From a bacterium (GTDB lineage: Bacteria > Electryoneota > RPQS01): DNA of 6,622 nucleotides. The DNA is taken from positions 1-6,622 of the forward strand of contig JAHIZR010000161.1 of the NCBI GenBank assembly GCA_018814465.1, given 5' to 3'. The notes beneath the pieces were generated by a model. The model worked only from the letters and a program-made list of their open reading frames with translations. It ran no database searches and had not been told where the DNA came from. The translations under genes were made by a program, and so were the position numbers. Positions 1 to 6,382 of this stretch are shown in pieces. Every line of letters begins with the position of its first letter. The first letter of the stretch is position 1.

Positions 1-120
1 GACCGGCTCGGCGCGTGAGCGACTCGGCTCGGCGCGAGTTAAGCGATCCTGCTCGGCGCGTGAGCGACCGGTTCGGCGGTTAAGATTCCGGGCACCCGGG
101 GACGGGCGCCTCGGCGGTTA
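1..120. repeat. Cluster of degenerate GC-rich units with core CTCGGCG
   Basis: The gap after nfnB holds five close matches to a short unit. Cores lie at 7-13, 28-34, 52-58, 72-78 (TTCGGCG variant) and 110-116. The first three continue as CTCGGCGCG followed by TGAGCGA or AGTTAAGCGA; the last two continue as CGGCGGTTAA. Spacing is irregular (about 20-24 nt, then 38). Some units are self-complementary, for example CTCG-GCG-CGAG at 28-38. The same CTCGGCG core, next to a TTAA-containing word, is found in both copies of the 63-bp repeat at 3626-3761. The array runs off the window edge, so its full size is unknown. It looks like non-coding intergenic repeat DNA; I see no reading frame or RNA gene in it. 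Confidence 0.6.
92..109 (-). terminator. GC-rich hairpin downstream of nfnB, possible terminator
   Basis: On the minus strand, 33 nt past the nfnB stop codon, the bases can form a 7-bp stem with one G-U pair and a 4-nt UCCC loop (arms 103-109 and 92-98). This is where transcript termination of the four-gene operon would be expected. There is no U-run after the stem; a T-run on the minus strand (about 120-125) comes before it instead. It is therefore not a standard intrinsic terminator and may simply be part of the repeat cluster. Confidence 0.25.
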
Positions 121-141
121 AAAAATGACAGTTAGCTTGCA

Positions 142-1566
142 CTAAGGCTTCGGCAAAGTTTGAAGGTACTCATTGATGGCTTTGGCAGCCTTGCGTCCGG
201 CACCCATTGCCCGAATCACGGTGGCCGCGCCGCTGACGATGTCGCCGCCCGCCCAGACGCCGTCGCGCGTCGTTTTGCCGGTTTCCTCGTCCGCGACAAT
301 GGTGCCCCACTTGGTAACTTCCAAGCCGGGAGTCGTGCGCGGAATAATCGGATTCGGTGAATTGCCGATGGCGACGATCACCGTATCACACTCCATCTCC
401 CATTCACTGCCCTTCATCGGCACGGGACGACGGCGGCCATCCGGCCCCGGCTCGCCCAATTCCATCTTGATGCAGCGAATGCCGATCACCTCTCCCGCCT
501 TGTTGCCCAGCACTTCCACCGGATTGTTCAGCAGCCGGAAGTCGATGCCTTCCTGCATGGCGTGATGCACTTCTTCCTTACGGGCAGGCAATTCTTCCTC
601 GGAACGGCGATAAACCAGTGTGACTTTGGCTTTTGAAACCCGCCGCGCCACGCGCGCCGAGTCCATCGCCGTGTTGCCACCGCCAACAACGACCGTATGC
701 TGGCTGTCGCGGATCGGCGTGTCATTTTCCGGGAAATTGGAAGCGCCCATCAGATTGACGCGCGTCAGGAATTCATTCGCACTGTAGACGCCCGCGAAGT
801 TCTCGCCCGGCACGTTCATCATCTTGGGCAAGCCCGCGCCGGTGCCGATGAAGATCGCGTGGAAGCCCTGCTCGAAGAGCTCATCGACGGTGATGGTCAC
901 GCCGATGATCACGTCGTACTCGAACTTCACGCCTAACTTGCGAATATAGTCGATCTCGGAATTTACGATCAGACGCGGCATGCGGAATTCGGGAATCCCA
1001 TAAGCCAGCACGCCCGCCGGACGATGCAACGCTTCGAAGATCGTCACATCATGTCCTAATTTTACGAGGTCTCCGGCGACGGTCAAGCCTGCCGGTCCGG
1101 AACCTACGACGCCGATCTTGAATCCGGTCGGCGGCGCGGGAGGAGGAATCGGAGTGCCGCCATTGGCGCGTTCCCAGTCGGCGACGAATTTTTCGATATT
1201 GCCGATAGCGACGGGATCATGCTTGAAGCCTTCGATACAGCGCGCTTCGCACTGCTCTTCCTGCGGACAGACGCGGCCGCAGATGGCAGGCAGGGCGTTC
1301 ATATCGTGCAGGATATTCGCCGCTTCCTGAAAATCGCCTTCGCGAACCTTTGAGAGGAAACCGGGAATATCGATTCCGACCGGACAGCCTTCGACGCATT
1401 TCGGCTTCTTGCAGACAAGGCAGCGGCTCGCCTCGCGCATCGCTTCTTCCACGGAATAGCCTAAGGGAACTTCGGTGAAGCTGCAGACACGCTCCTGCGG
1501 ATTCTCCTCCCGCATAGGAGTGCGCGGAATACGTTCGCGCTTGGGTTTCTTGGTTTCTTCCGCCAT
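142..1566 (-). CDS. nfnB: NfnB-type large subunit of ferredoxin-NAD(P)H transhydrogenase (glutamate synthase small-subunit family)
   Basis: Cytoplasmic flavoprotein of 474 residues. In characterised NfnAB complexes the large subunit binds FAD and two [4Fe-4S] clusters and reacts with NADPH and ferredoxin. Here the N-terminal iron-sulfur domain has Cys at 49, 52, 57, 61 and 96, 100, 106, 110. An FAD Rossmann motif GSGPAG lies at 155-160, a second nucleotide motif GGGNTA at 295-300, and the C-terminal FAD segment AGGDIVSGAATVIRAMGAG at 439-457. Length is normal for the family. ATG at 1566 follows the nfnA stop by one base; a GGGAG ribosome site at 1576-1580 sits 9 nt upstream, inside nfnA. Annotation pipelines often call such proteins GltA, homotetrameric NADPH-dependent glutamate synthase, but the adjacent nfnA and the lack of a glutamate synthase large subunit favour Nfn (or the related sulfide dehydrogenase SudA). 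The family is certain; the exact reaction is inferred. Confidence 0.9.
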   Translation of the reverse strand: MAEETKKPKRERIPRTPMREENPQERVCSFTEVPLGYSVEEAMREASRCLVCKKPKCVEGCPVGIDIPGFLSKVREGDFQEAANILHDMNALPAICGRVCPQEEQCEARCIEGFKHDPVAIGNIEKFVADWERANGGTPIPPPAPPTGFKIGVVGSGPAGLTVAGDLVKLGHDVTIFEALHRPAGVLAYGIPEFRMPRLIVNSEIDYIRKLGVKFEYDVIIGVTITVDELFEQGFHAIFIGTGAGLPKMMNVPGENFAGVYSANEFLTRVNLMGASNFPENDTPIRDSQHTVVVGGGNTAMDSARVARRVSKAKVTLVYRRSEEELPARKEEVHHAMQEGIDFRLLNNPVEVLGNKAGEVIGIRCIKMELGEPGPDGRRRPVPMKGSEWEMECDTVIVAIGNSPNPIIPRTTPGLEVTKWGTIVADEETGKTTRDGVWAGGDIVSGAATVIRAMGAGRKAAKAINEYLQTLPKP

Positions 1567-1567
1567 G

Positions 1568-2431
1568 TTAATTCGCTCCCTTCGTCAGGCCGATGTTGCA
1601 GCGATGGGCTTCCCATGCTTCGACAGCTTTTTTCTCCTGCTTCCGGTAGGCCTGATTGCGCAGGTTGAGTTCATCAAAATCGACACCGTGCGCATCGAAC
1701 TCGGGGCCGTCGACGCAGGCGAACTTGGTTTCACCATGAACCGTCACGCGGCAGGCTCCGCACATGCCGGTGCCGTCCACCATGATCGGATTCAGCGACG
1801 CCATTGCGGGGATTTCGAGCTTCTTGGTCAGCAATGCGGTGAATTTCATCATCATAATCGGTCCGACGATAATCGCCTGATCGAAGTGCTTGCCTTCGTC
1901 GTGCCATTTCTGCAGTTCGTCGGTGACCAGACCTTTATCGCCATAGGTACCGTCATCGGTGCAGATGCGCAGCTCATCACAGATATCGCGGAACTCGTCT
2001 TCGAGAATCATCAGATTCTTCGAACGCGCGCCGATAATGCCGCAGACTTCGTTGCCGGCTTCCTTGGCCGCCTTGATGATCGGCAGCAGGGGGGCGGCGC
2101 CCAGACCGCCCGCGATGGCGATCATGGTTCCCCAGTTGTGGATGTGCGTCGCCATGCCCAGCGGTCCGACGACGTCGATGAAATGATCTCCGGCTTTCAA
2201 TTCAGCCATCTCGATAGTCGACTTGCCTGCCGCCTGAACGATCAGTCGGATCAGACCGCGTTCTTTGTCGGTGCCGACCACCGTCAGCGGAATGCGTTCA
2301 CCGTGATCATGACTGCGCACAATCACAAATTGTCCCGCGTGATGCTTGACCGCAATCAGCGGAGCTTCCACCCAGTATTCGTGGATGTTCTCCGCCAGCA
2401 AATTGCACTCGTGGATTTTGAATTCGCTCAT
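1568..2431 (-). CDS. nfnA: NfnA-type small subunit, FAD and [2Fe-2S] ferredoxin-NAD(P)+ reductase subunit
   Basis: 287-residue cytoplasmic partner of NfnB; in known complexes it carries FAD and a [2Fe-2S] cluster and reacts with NAD(H). The flavin-binding barrel comes first, with PGQFV-like AGQFVIV at 32-38 and RIPLT at 46-50. The nucleotide-binding half follows, with GGLGAAPLLP at 108-117 and a conserved late motif IIVGP at 187-191. The C-terminal cluster site has Asp219, Cys224, Cys227 and Cys239, fitting the three-Cys-plus-Asp ligation known for this family. The chosen start (ATG 2431) overlaps the stop of the upstream gene as ATGA, and family homology begins here (MSEFKIHEC). An in-frame ATG at 2467 would add 12 residues and has an AGG 7 nt upstream; I judge it less likely because it lies within the upstream gene and outside the conserved domain. 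Alternative name: SudB, sulfide dehydrogenase beta subunit. Confidence 0.9.
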   Translation of the reverse strand: MSEFKIHECNLLAENIHEYWVEAPLIAVKHHAGQFVIVRSHDHGERIPLTVVGTDKERGLIRLIVQAAGKSTIEMAELKAGDHFIDVVGPLGMATHIHNWGTMIAIAGGLGAAPLLPIIKAAKEAGNEVCGIIGARSKNLMILEDEFRDICDELRICTDDGTYGDKGLVTDELQKWHDEGKHFDQAIIVGPIMMMKFTALLTKKLEIPAMASLNPIMVDGTGMCGACRVTVHGETKFACVDGPEFDAHGVDFDELNLRNQAYRKQEKKAVEAWEAHRCNIGLTKGAN

Positions 2432-2811
2432 TCTCGGAAGTCCGTTTCTCCGTTCATGCTTAAACATTTAAAAACCTGCCGGCGCGATCCATCGCGGAGC
2501 GGAATCGGAGCCTCCATGACTCGGCGAATCCGGTCCGGCGTGGTAATGGCAGGATCATATTCGATAACTGCTTTATGCTCGGAAGCATAGGTTACAATGG
2601 ACGCGATCCCCGGTTCCATCTCGTATAAACTGGTAAAGAATCCCGCCGTCCCCTTGCAGCGGATGCCGTCGACTTCGCATTCAAGCTTGGCGACGGCATT
2701 GCCCTGAAATTCGGCGGCGGTGCTGGGTTTCGTAAAAACGGTACGCAGGGCATAACCGCCGAAAATTCCGGCGATGACAAGGATCGGCAATAACAGTTTT
2801 GGGATCTTCAT
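2428..2811 (-). CDS. Small membrane-anchored protein with degenerate HMA-like domain
   Basis: 127 residues. One hydrophobic segment at about 6-22, preceded by two Lys, acts as a signal anchor or uncleaved signal peptide, so the rest is probably outside the cytoplasmic membrane, though charge on both sides leaves topology open. Residues 41-102 match the beta-alpha-beta-beta-alpha-beta layout of heavy-metal-associated (HMA, MerP/CopZ-like) domains: a strand ending at GI, a loop with Cys52, a helix to MEPGI, a strand, then AVIEYDPAITTPDRIRRVME. The usual GMxCxxC metal loop reads GIRCKGT, so the second Cys is Thr55. Other Cys are at 45 and 116. A frame extends upstream to 2883, but the ATG at 2811 has a strong ribosome site and starts the hydrophobic segment, so I use it. 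The gene starts 17 nt after the polyferredoxin and overlaps nfnA by 4 nt. Fold assignment is moderate, metal binding uncertain, function unknown. Confidence 0.7.
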   Translation of the reverse strand: MKIPKLLLPILVIAGIFGGYALRTVFTKPSTAAEFQGNAVAKLECEVDGIRCKGTAGFFTSLYEMEPGIASIVTYASEHKAVIEYDPAITTPDRIRRVMEAPIPLRDGSRRQVFKCLSMNGETDFRE

Positions 2812-2818
2812 CTGTTTT

Positions 2819-2828
2819 CTCCTCTCCT
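2819..2828 (-). promoter_or_regulatory. Strong ribosome binding site fixing the HMA-like gene start
   Basis: The minus strand reads AGGAGAGGAG here, ending 7 nt before the ATG at 2811. It lies in the 17-nt gap after the polyferredoxin stop (2829-2831). It supports starting the small protein at 2811 rather than at the in-frame ATG at 2883 within the upstream gene, which would put 24 hydrophilic residues before the signal anchor. Confidence 0.8.
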
Positions 2829-3593
2829 TTAGTAAGTTGCCTGAATCGTCAACACATCTTTGTGCGGACAGGAATCCACGCACTCAAAGCAATTGGTGCA
2901 GTCACGATGACTGAGTTTCACGGCTTTATCCGGTTCCAAGCCCTGCGGGCAGACTCTGGCGCACTTGCCGCAGTTTGTGCAGCCATCTTCATTCCGCACG
3001 ACTTTAATCAGACCAAGCTTGCTGAAGGGATCAAAGGTCGCTGATAACGGACAAAGATACCGGCAGAAGAACATCGGAACCACGAAGGAGCCGACAATGA
3101 TCGCACCTAAGACAATCAGCGACGTCAAACCGACAGTGCCGTGTCCCATTCCTGAGAAGATCACATAGAACGGATCGTAGCCGCGCAGAATCAGTTCACC
3201 GGACTTATAGGTAAAAATCAATGCCAGCACCAGCACGACATAGCGCAGCAGTTTCATTCCGCCGTTAACCTTCGGCGCAACCGGAGGACGCTTTTTCCAG
3301 ACTTTTCTACTGACGAAGTTGAGCAGTTCACCCATGAAGCCGATGGGACAGGCCCAGCCGCAAAAGGCTTTCTTGGCAATAATCGCCAATATCAGCAAGC
3401 CCACCAGCATGGACAGGTTCAACGGTCCCAGCGCACAGCTGAATTCGCTGGTCGTGAACAGTCCCCACAAGCTTTCCATGCCGCCGAACGGACAAAAGGC
3501 CTCGAAGGAGCGCGAGCCGTAACCCAGAGCAAGGTACAACACCAGCCCGGTGATCACGGTCATTAATCCATAACGAAAATATCTTGTCTTCAT
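2829..3593 (-). CDS. Membrane polyferredoxin, NapH/CcoG-like, four helices and two C-terminal [4Fe-4S] motifs
   Basis: 254 residues. Four hydrophobic helices are visible at about 8-25, 57-74, 114-129 and 153-175. Positive loops (residues 2-7 and 96-114) suggest both ends are cytoplasmic. CPFGG (Cys34) and Cys53 would then lie on the outer side. CGWACPIG (Cys78, Cys82) and CRYLCPLSA (Cys177, Cys181) lie at the cytoplasmic ends of helices 2 and 4, as in Fer4_5-type proteins such as NapH, NosR and CcoG. The C-terminal domain has two full [4Fe-4S] motifs: Cys205, 208, 211, 215 and Cys232, 235, 238, 242. Such proteins pass electrons between quinone or cytoplasmic donors and a partner protein. ATG at 3593 has GGAG 5 nt upstream. 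It is the first gene of the four-gene operon ending in nfnB. No nap, nos or cco genes are in the window, so NapH, NosR or CcoG should not be used as a name. Confidence 0.85.
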   Translation of the reverse strand: MKTRYFRYGLMTVITGLVLYLALGYGSRSFEAFCPFGGMESLWGLFTTSEFSCALGPLNLSMLVGLLILAIIAKKAFCGWACPIGFMGELLNFVSRKVWKKRPPVAPKVNGGMKLLRYVVLVLALIFTYKSGELILRGYDPFYVIFSGMGHGTVGLTSLIVLGAIIVGSFVVPMFFCRYLCPLSATFDPFSKLGLIKVVRNEDGCTNCGKCARVCPQGLEPDKAVKLSHRDCTNCFECVDSCPHKDVLTIQATY

Positions 3594-3625
3594 CTATGCT
3601 CCATGAACTTCTATTCCGGCCGGGA

Positions 3626-3688
3626 TGCGCGAGCTTATAGATTATCGCGCATCGTATACTATCTTCCTGCTTAACCCGGCTCGGCGGG
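3626..3688. repeat. 63-bp direct repeat, copy 1
   Basis: Matches copy 2 (3699-3761) at 61 of 63 positions; differences are at 3643 (T versus C) and 3654 (G versus C). The match stops sharply at both ends. With two flanking bases, this copy contains a perfect 9-bp inverted repeat (GATGCGCGA at 3624-3632, TCGCGCATC at 3645-3653, 12-nt loop). The right end forms a second small hairpin, CCCG at 3675-3678 with CGGG at 3685-3688. The copy ends 33 nt upstream of the polyferredoxin start codon, so it probably lies in that operon's promoter or 5' leader. Confidence 0.9.
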
Positions 3689-3698
3689 AAATTTGGGT

Positions 3699-3761
3699 TG
3701 CGCGAGCTTATAGATCATCGCGCATCCTATACTATCTTCCTGCTTAACCCGGCTCGGCGGG
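3699..3761. repeat. 63-bp direct repeat, copy 2
   Basis: Second copy, same orientation, separated from copy 1 by 10 nt (period 73 nt). Its main hairpin is shorter, 7 bp (3699-3705 with 3718-3724), because the flanking bases differ. The loop difference at 3716 (T to C) does not affect the stem. The right-end hairpin gains one pair (ACCCG 3747-3751, CGGGT 3758-3762) and is followed on the plus strand by TCTTTTA, giving a weak terminator-like look, but no plus-strand gene precedes it. Confidence 0.9.
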
Positions 3762-3836
3762 TCTTTTACACCGTGAATGACTTGAACCTGTCCGCCGCAT
3801 TTCGTTTTCTTGCAGCAATGTTCTCGTCGGCGGAAG

Positions 3837-3896
3837 ATCCTTCATCATGCAAGATAAGTTGGATAAAAGATATCGGTAAGCCGCATGATTCAGGAT
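3837..3896. repeat. Imperfect 14-bp inverted repeat with 32-nt spacer
   Basis: Arms ATCCTTCATCATGC (3837-3850) and GCATGATTCAGGAT (3883-3896) pair at 12 of 14 positions, with two adjacent mismatches. The element lies between the radical SAM gene end and the direct repeats. It may be a palindromic intergenic unit or a remnant of a small non-autonomous element; no flanking target duplication is evident. It could also form by chance in a 400-nt gap. Confidence 0.4.
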
Positions 3897-3993
3897 GACA
3901 GCTTTGGGTGAATGGTGATTGCATGACGTGTGCGAGTTACAAATTCTTCCCCACCGCCCACCCCGTTTTGTTTTTCGTCGCGGTAAAAGAGTG

Positions 3994-4896
3994 TTATTCT
4001 ATTCCATATACTTGCGGCGGGGCAAGCGCTTCCGGGAATCGTTCCCGCAGTTGCTGTCTGGCTCGATAACAAAGATGGCAGGCATCCAGAAACGCGCCGT
4101 TCAACGGCAAATCATAAGCTCTGACCAGTTCCGTCGGTCCACCCCTGAGAAGCGGGCCGATAATCGGATGCTGCTCCGGATCGTAGGTTGCCGCAATCTC
4201 CTTCAGCGACTGCCGGTTCAGATTCCCGACACAGACGCCCTGACAGGGATATAGATTCCCGTAGGCGTCCAGATGCAGCCGGCCGATATCCACCCAATCT
4301 TCATCGGGACATTCACAAAAGGTACTCCACGAGCGGCGCGGCAGACTGTCATCAGAGAGAGTGTCCACAGCCCGTCCCCGAAACCGCACATCACCACCGA
4401 TAATCGGTTCACCCGGGTGATGTTCATCCGTCTTTATAGACGGCGGTTCGATGCAGATAGTTCCCGCTTCGATGCCTAACTGCTGAGCCGCAAGATAGGC
4501 TCGCCGCGCCGGAGGCTGTTCGTCATTCTTGTCGCTATGATAGGCATCATCGCTAAAGGAAATCGAACCGACTCCAAGCTCCCGCAACGGTTTTAACCAT
4601 TCAATCGCATCTTCCACCGTTGTCGCGAAATAGCTGTTCGTGACAATGCCGACCTCGAATCCGGCGGCGCGCGCTTCCTTCACAGCCATCAACATGAGCG
4701 GATAAAAAAGGAACGGTTCGCCGCCCTCCAGATAGACCTGCGTCACCGTTCCCAGTTCTTTTGCCTGATGAATTGCGTCGCGAACCTGCGCGAAGGTCAT
4801 GGTTCCCGGTGCCCCCGGTGAAGAATGCACGAAACAGTGATCACACTGATTCGTGCAGGCGTAGCTCAACAATAGATGCAGACCGGTCAAATGCAT
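3994..4896 (-). CDS. Radical SAM protein with SPASM/twitch-like C-terminal Cys cluster, function unknown
   Basis: 300 residues, cytoplasmic. The radical SAM cluster motif is CTNQCDHC (Cys14, 18, 21), and GGEP at 58-61 is the S-adenosylmethionine-binding motif. The second half is rich in Cys: 194, 196, 218, 222, 273 and 276. The stretch LHLDAYGNLYPCQG at 207-220 resembles the start of a SPASM/twitch domain that binds extra iron-sulfur clusters. The C-terminal part, DACHLCYRAR then RERFPEAL, also looks like a conserved family feature. Enzymes of this architecture often modify peptides or proteins, but I do not recognise a specific subfamily and see no precursor peptide gene nearby. ATG at 4896 has GGGAGG at 4901-4906, 4 nt upstream. 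The gene starts 27 nt after nuoN, so co-transcription with the complex I operon is likely. Complete; stop TAA. Confidence 0.85.
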   Translation of the reverse strand: MHLTGLHLLLSYACTNQCDHCFVHSSPGAPGTMTFAQVRDAIHQAKELGTVTQVYLEGGEPFLFYPLMLMAVKEARAAGFEVGIVTNSYFATTVEDAIEWLKPLRELGVGSISFSDDAYHSDKNDEQPPARRAYLAAQQLGIEAGTICIEPPSIKTDEHHPGEPIIGGDVRFRGRAVDTLSDDSLPRRSWSTFCECPDEDWVDIGRLHLDAYGNLYPCQGVCVGNLNRQSLKEIAATYDPEQHPIIGPLLRGGPTELVRAYDLPLNGAFLDACHLCYRARQQLRERFPEALAPPQVYGIE

Positions 4897-4923
4897 GAGA
4901 CCTCCCGGTCAAAATGAAGATCG

Positions 4924-6363
4924 CTACAAGCCGAGTCCTCTCAGCCAGACGATCGTATCGGTATGAATCCATTCATAGAAGAACGGCAGAACTCCCATCG
5001 CCACCATCGCAATCGCGGAAACGCTGATGGTCGTGGCCAGCACCGGAGTCACCCGCAGTTTTTTCTCGTCGCCCTCCGCAAGCGGATCGACATACATCTC
5101 TTTGACAACGCGCAAATAGTAGTAGAGAGAAACCGTCGAGTTGACCGCCGCCACTAAGACCAGCCAGTGAAATTCAGCCCTGGAGGCGACACTGAACAGG
5201 AAGAATTTCCCGACGAATCCGGGGAGGGGAGGGATGCCGGCCAGGCTGAATAATCCGATCATCATGGCAAGCGAAAGCATGGGGTGCCGACGGGCGAGAC
5301 CCTTGTATTCCTCGATCTGCTCGCGACCGGTTTCGTTTGCATAGAAAATAATGACCGCGAAAACCACGAGGTTGCTGACAATATAGACCAGCAGGTAAAA
5401 CAGCATGGCCGGCACGCCTTCAGCGGATTTCCCCAAGAAACCCATAATCAAATAGCCCGCCTGCGAAATCGCCGAGAAGGCCATGAAGCGCTTGATATTT
5501 TTCTGCCAGATCGCAACCACATTACCGAAGGTCATCGTGGCAGTCGCTAAAATCGCAACCATCGCTCCCCAGTCCGGCAGAAATCCGCCCAGCACGCGAT
5601 AGAAAATGTGAAACAGAAAGACCAGTCCCGCGCCCTTGGAGGCGACCGACAGATAAGCCGTGATCGGAAGCGGCGCTCCCTCATAAACATCCGGCGCCCA
5701 CATATGGAAGGGAACCAGCGTCAGCTTGAAACCGATGCCGCCGACCAGCAGCGCCGCCGCTGCTAATAGAGCGGGAGAGGAGGTCAACGAGACTCGCAGC
5801 ACATCCAGATCGGTCGATCCGGTCAAGCCATAGAAGAGACTCAGGCTATAGAGCATGATGCCTGACGCCATCGCGCCGATGATGACGTATTTCAATCCGG
5901 CTTCGCCGGAGCGCACATCATCGCGAACCCAAGCCGTCAGCAGGAAGAGCGGGATGGTGGTCAGCTCAAGGCTGACATAGAGAGAAATCAGATCCCGCGC
6001 GCTGCACAGGTACATCATGCCCGCCATCGTGGAGAGCAGGACCATATAGTATTCCGCGCCGGAAGCCATTCCCTTGACCTGCTTGGTCAGACGGCCGTCC
6101 AGCATGTCCAGCGACATAGCGACGGTCAAAATACCCGCCACAAGAAACAGGATTTTGAACCACCAGGCAACGGGATCCATCACAAAGCGGCCGCCCAGCA
6201 TTTCACCCGTCTGCGGAGAAAAGAAAACCAGAGCGACGAACGAGGCGGCGATGCCGAACATCGAAAGCGGAGCCAGTGCTTTGCCGCTGTTGGGTGACAT
6301 CGTTCCTGCCATTAAAACCAGCAGGGCGGTCACAAGAATAATCAGTTCAGGAATCATTAACAT
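4924..6363 (-). CDS. nuoN: NADH-quinone oxidoreductase subunit N
   Basis: 479-residue integral membrane subunit of complex I, one of the three antiporter-like proton-pumping subunits in the membrane arm. The whole length is hydrophobic with many predicted helices. Key charged residues of the channel are present: Glu133 in SLELTTIPLF, Lys213 in GFKLTLVPFH, Lys243 in ASKGAG and Lys386 in GFVGKFFLF; by motif these correspond to the essential Glu and Lys of the E. coli protein. WAPDVYEGAP at 222-231 is a family signature. Length is normal. The start is ATG 6363; ATG 6357 two codons on is also possible, and neither has a clear ribosome site, suggesting coupling to nuoM, whose stop is 19 nt upstream. 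The nuoM-nuoN order is the usual 3' end of nuo operons. Confidence 0.96.
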   Translation of the reverse strand: MLMIPELIILVTALLVLMAGTMSPNSGKALAPLSMFGIAASFVALVFFSPQTGEMLGGRFVMDPVAWWFKILFLVAGILTVAMSLDMLDGRLTKQVKGMASGAEYYMVLLSTMAGMMYLCSARDLISLYVSLELTTIPLFLLTAWVRDDVRSGEAGLKYVIIGAMASGIMLYSLSLFYGLTGSTDLDVLRVSLTSSPALLAAAALLVGGIGFKLTLVPFHMWAPDVYEGAPLPITAYLSVASKGAGLVFLFHIFYRVLGGFLPDWGAMVAILATATMTFGNVVAIWQKNIKRFMAFSAISQAGYLIMGFLGKSAEGVPAMLFYLLVYIVSNLVVFAVIIFYANETGREQIEEYKGLARRHPMLSLAMMIGLFSLAGIPPLPGFVGKFFLFSVASRAEFHWLVLVAAVNSTVSLYYYLRVVKEMYVDPLAEGDEKKLRVTPVLATTISVSAIAMVAMGVLPFFYEWIHTDTIVWLRGLGL

Positions 6364-6382
6364 GGTTAAACAACCGCAGATG

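Larger units (their letters stand above)
3594..3993. other. 400-nt intergenic region with repeats, no credible gene
   Basis: Separates the end of the radical SAM gene from the start of the polyferredoxin operon. It contains the two 63-bp repeat copies, the inverted repeat at 3837-3896, and otherwise unremarkable sequence. The operon's promoter should lie here on the minus strand, but I find no convincing -35/-10 pair; short AT-rich words such as GATAAT and TATAAG occur inside the repeats. No intrinsic terminator is evident just after the radical SAM stop. No tRNA-like cloverleaf or other recognisable RNA gene was seen. Confidence 0.6.

Noticed and set aside
142..2431. Glutamate synthase (GOGAT) genes
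   Set aside because: The 474-residue protein belongs to the small-subunit family, but no large glutamine-using subunit is present and the neighbour is an NfnA-type flavoprotein, so an Nfn or Sud-type complex fits better.
1475..2590. Open frame of 371 codons on the plus strand
   Set aside because: It lies antisense to nfnA and parts of its neighbours, whose products match known families over their full length. Its translation is rich in Arg, His, Asp and Gln without recognisable motifs, as expected of a shadow frame.
2428..3593. Mercury resistance (mer) or denitrification (nap/nos) genes
   Set aside because: The HMA-like protein lacks the MerP CxxC pair and no merT, merA, napA or nosZ is nearby; the resemblance is at domain level only.
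3626..3761. CRISPR array
   Set aside because: Only two copies, 63 bp long with a 10-nt spacer; the unit is too long and the spacer too short, and no cas genes are present.
3747..3768. Plus-strand intrinsic terminator at the end of repeat copy 2
   Set aside because: The stem is only 5 bp with a broken T-run, and there is no plus-strand gene upstream to terminate.
3698..3898. Plus-strand open frame of 66 codons in the intergenic region
   Set aside because: It begins with a non-ATG codon at the edge of repeat copy 2, uses repeat sequence for its first third, has no ribosome site that I can see and resembles no known protein.
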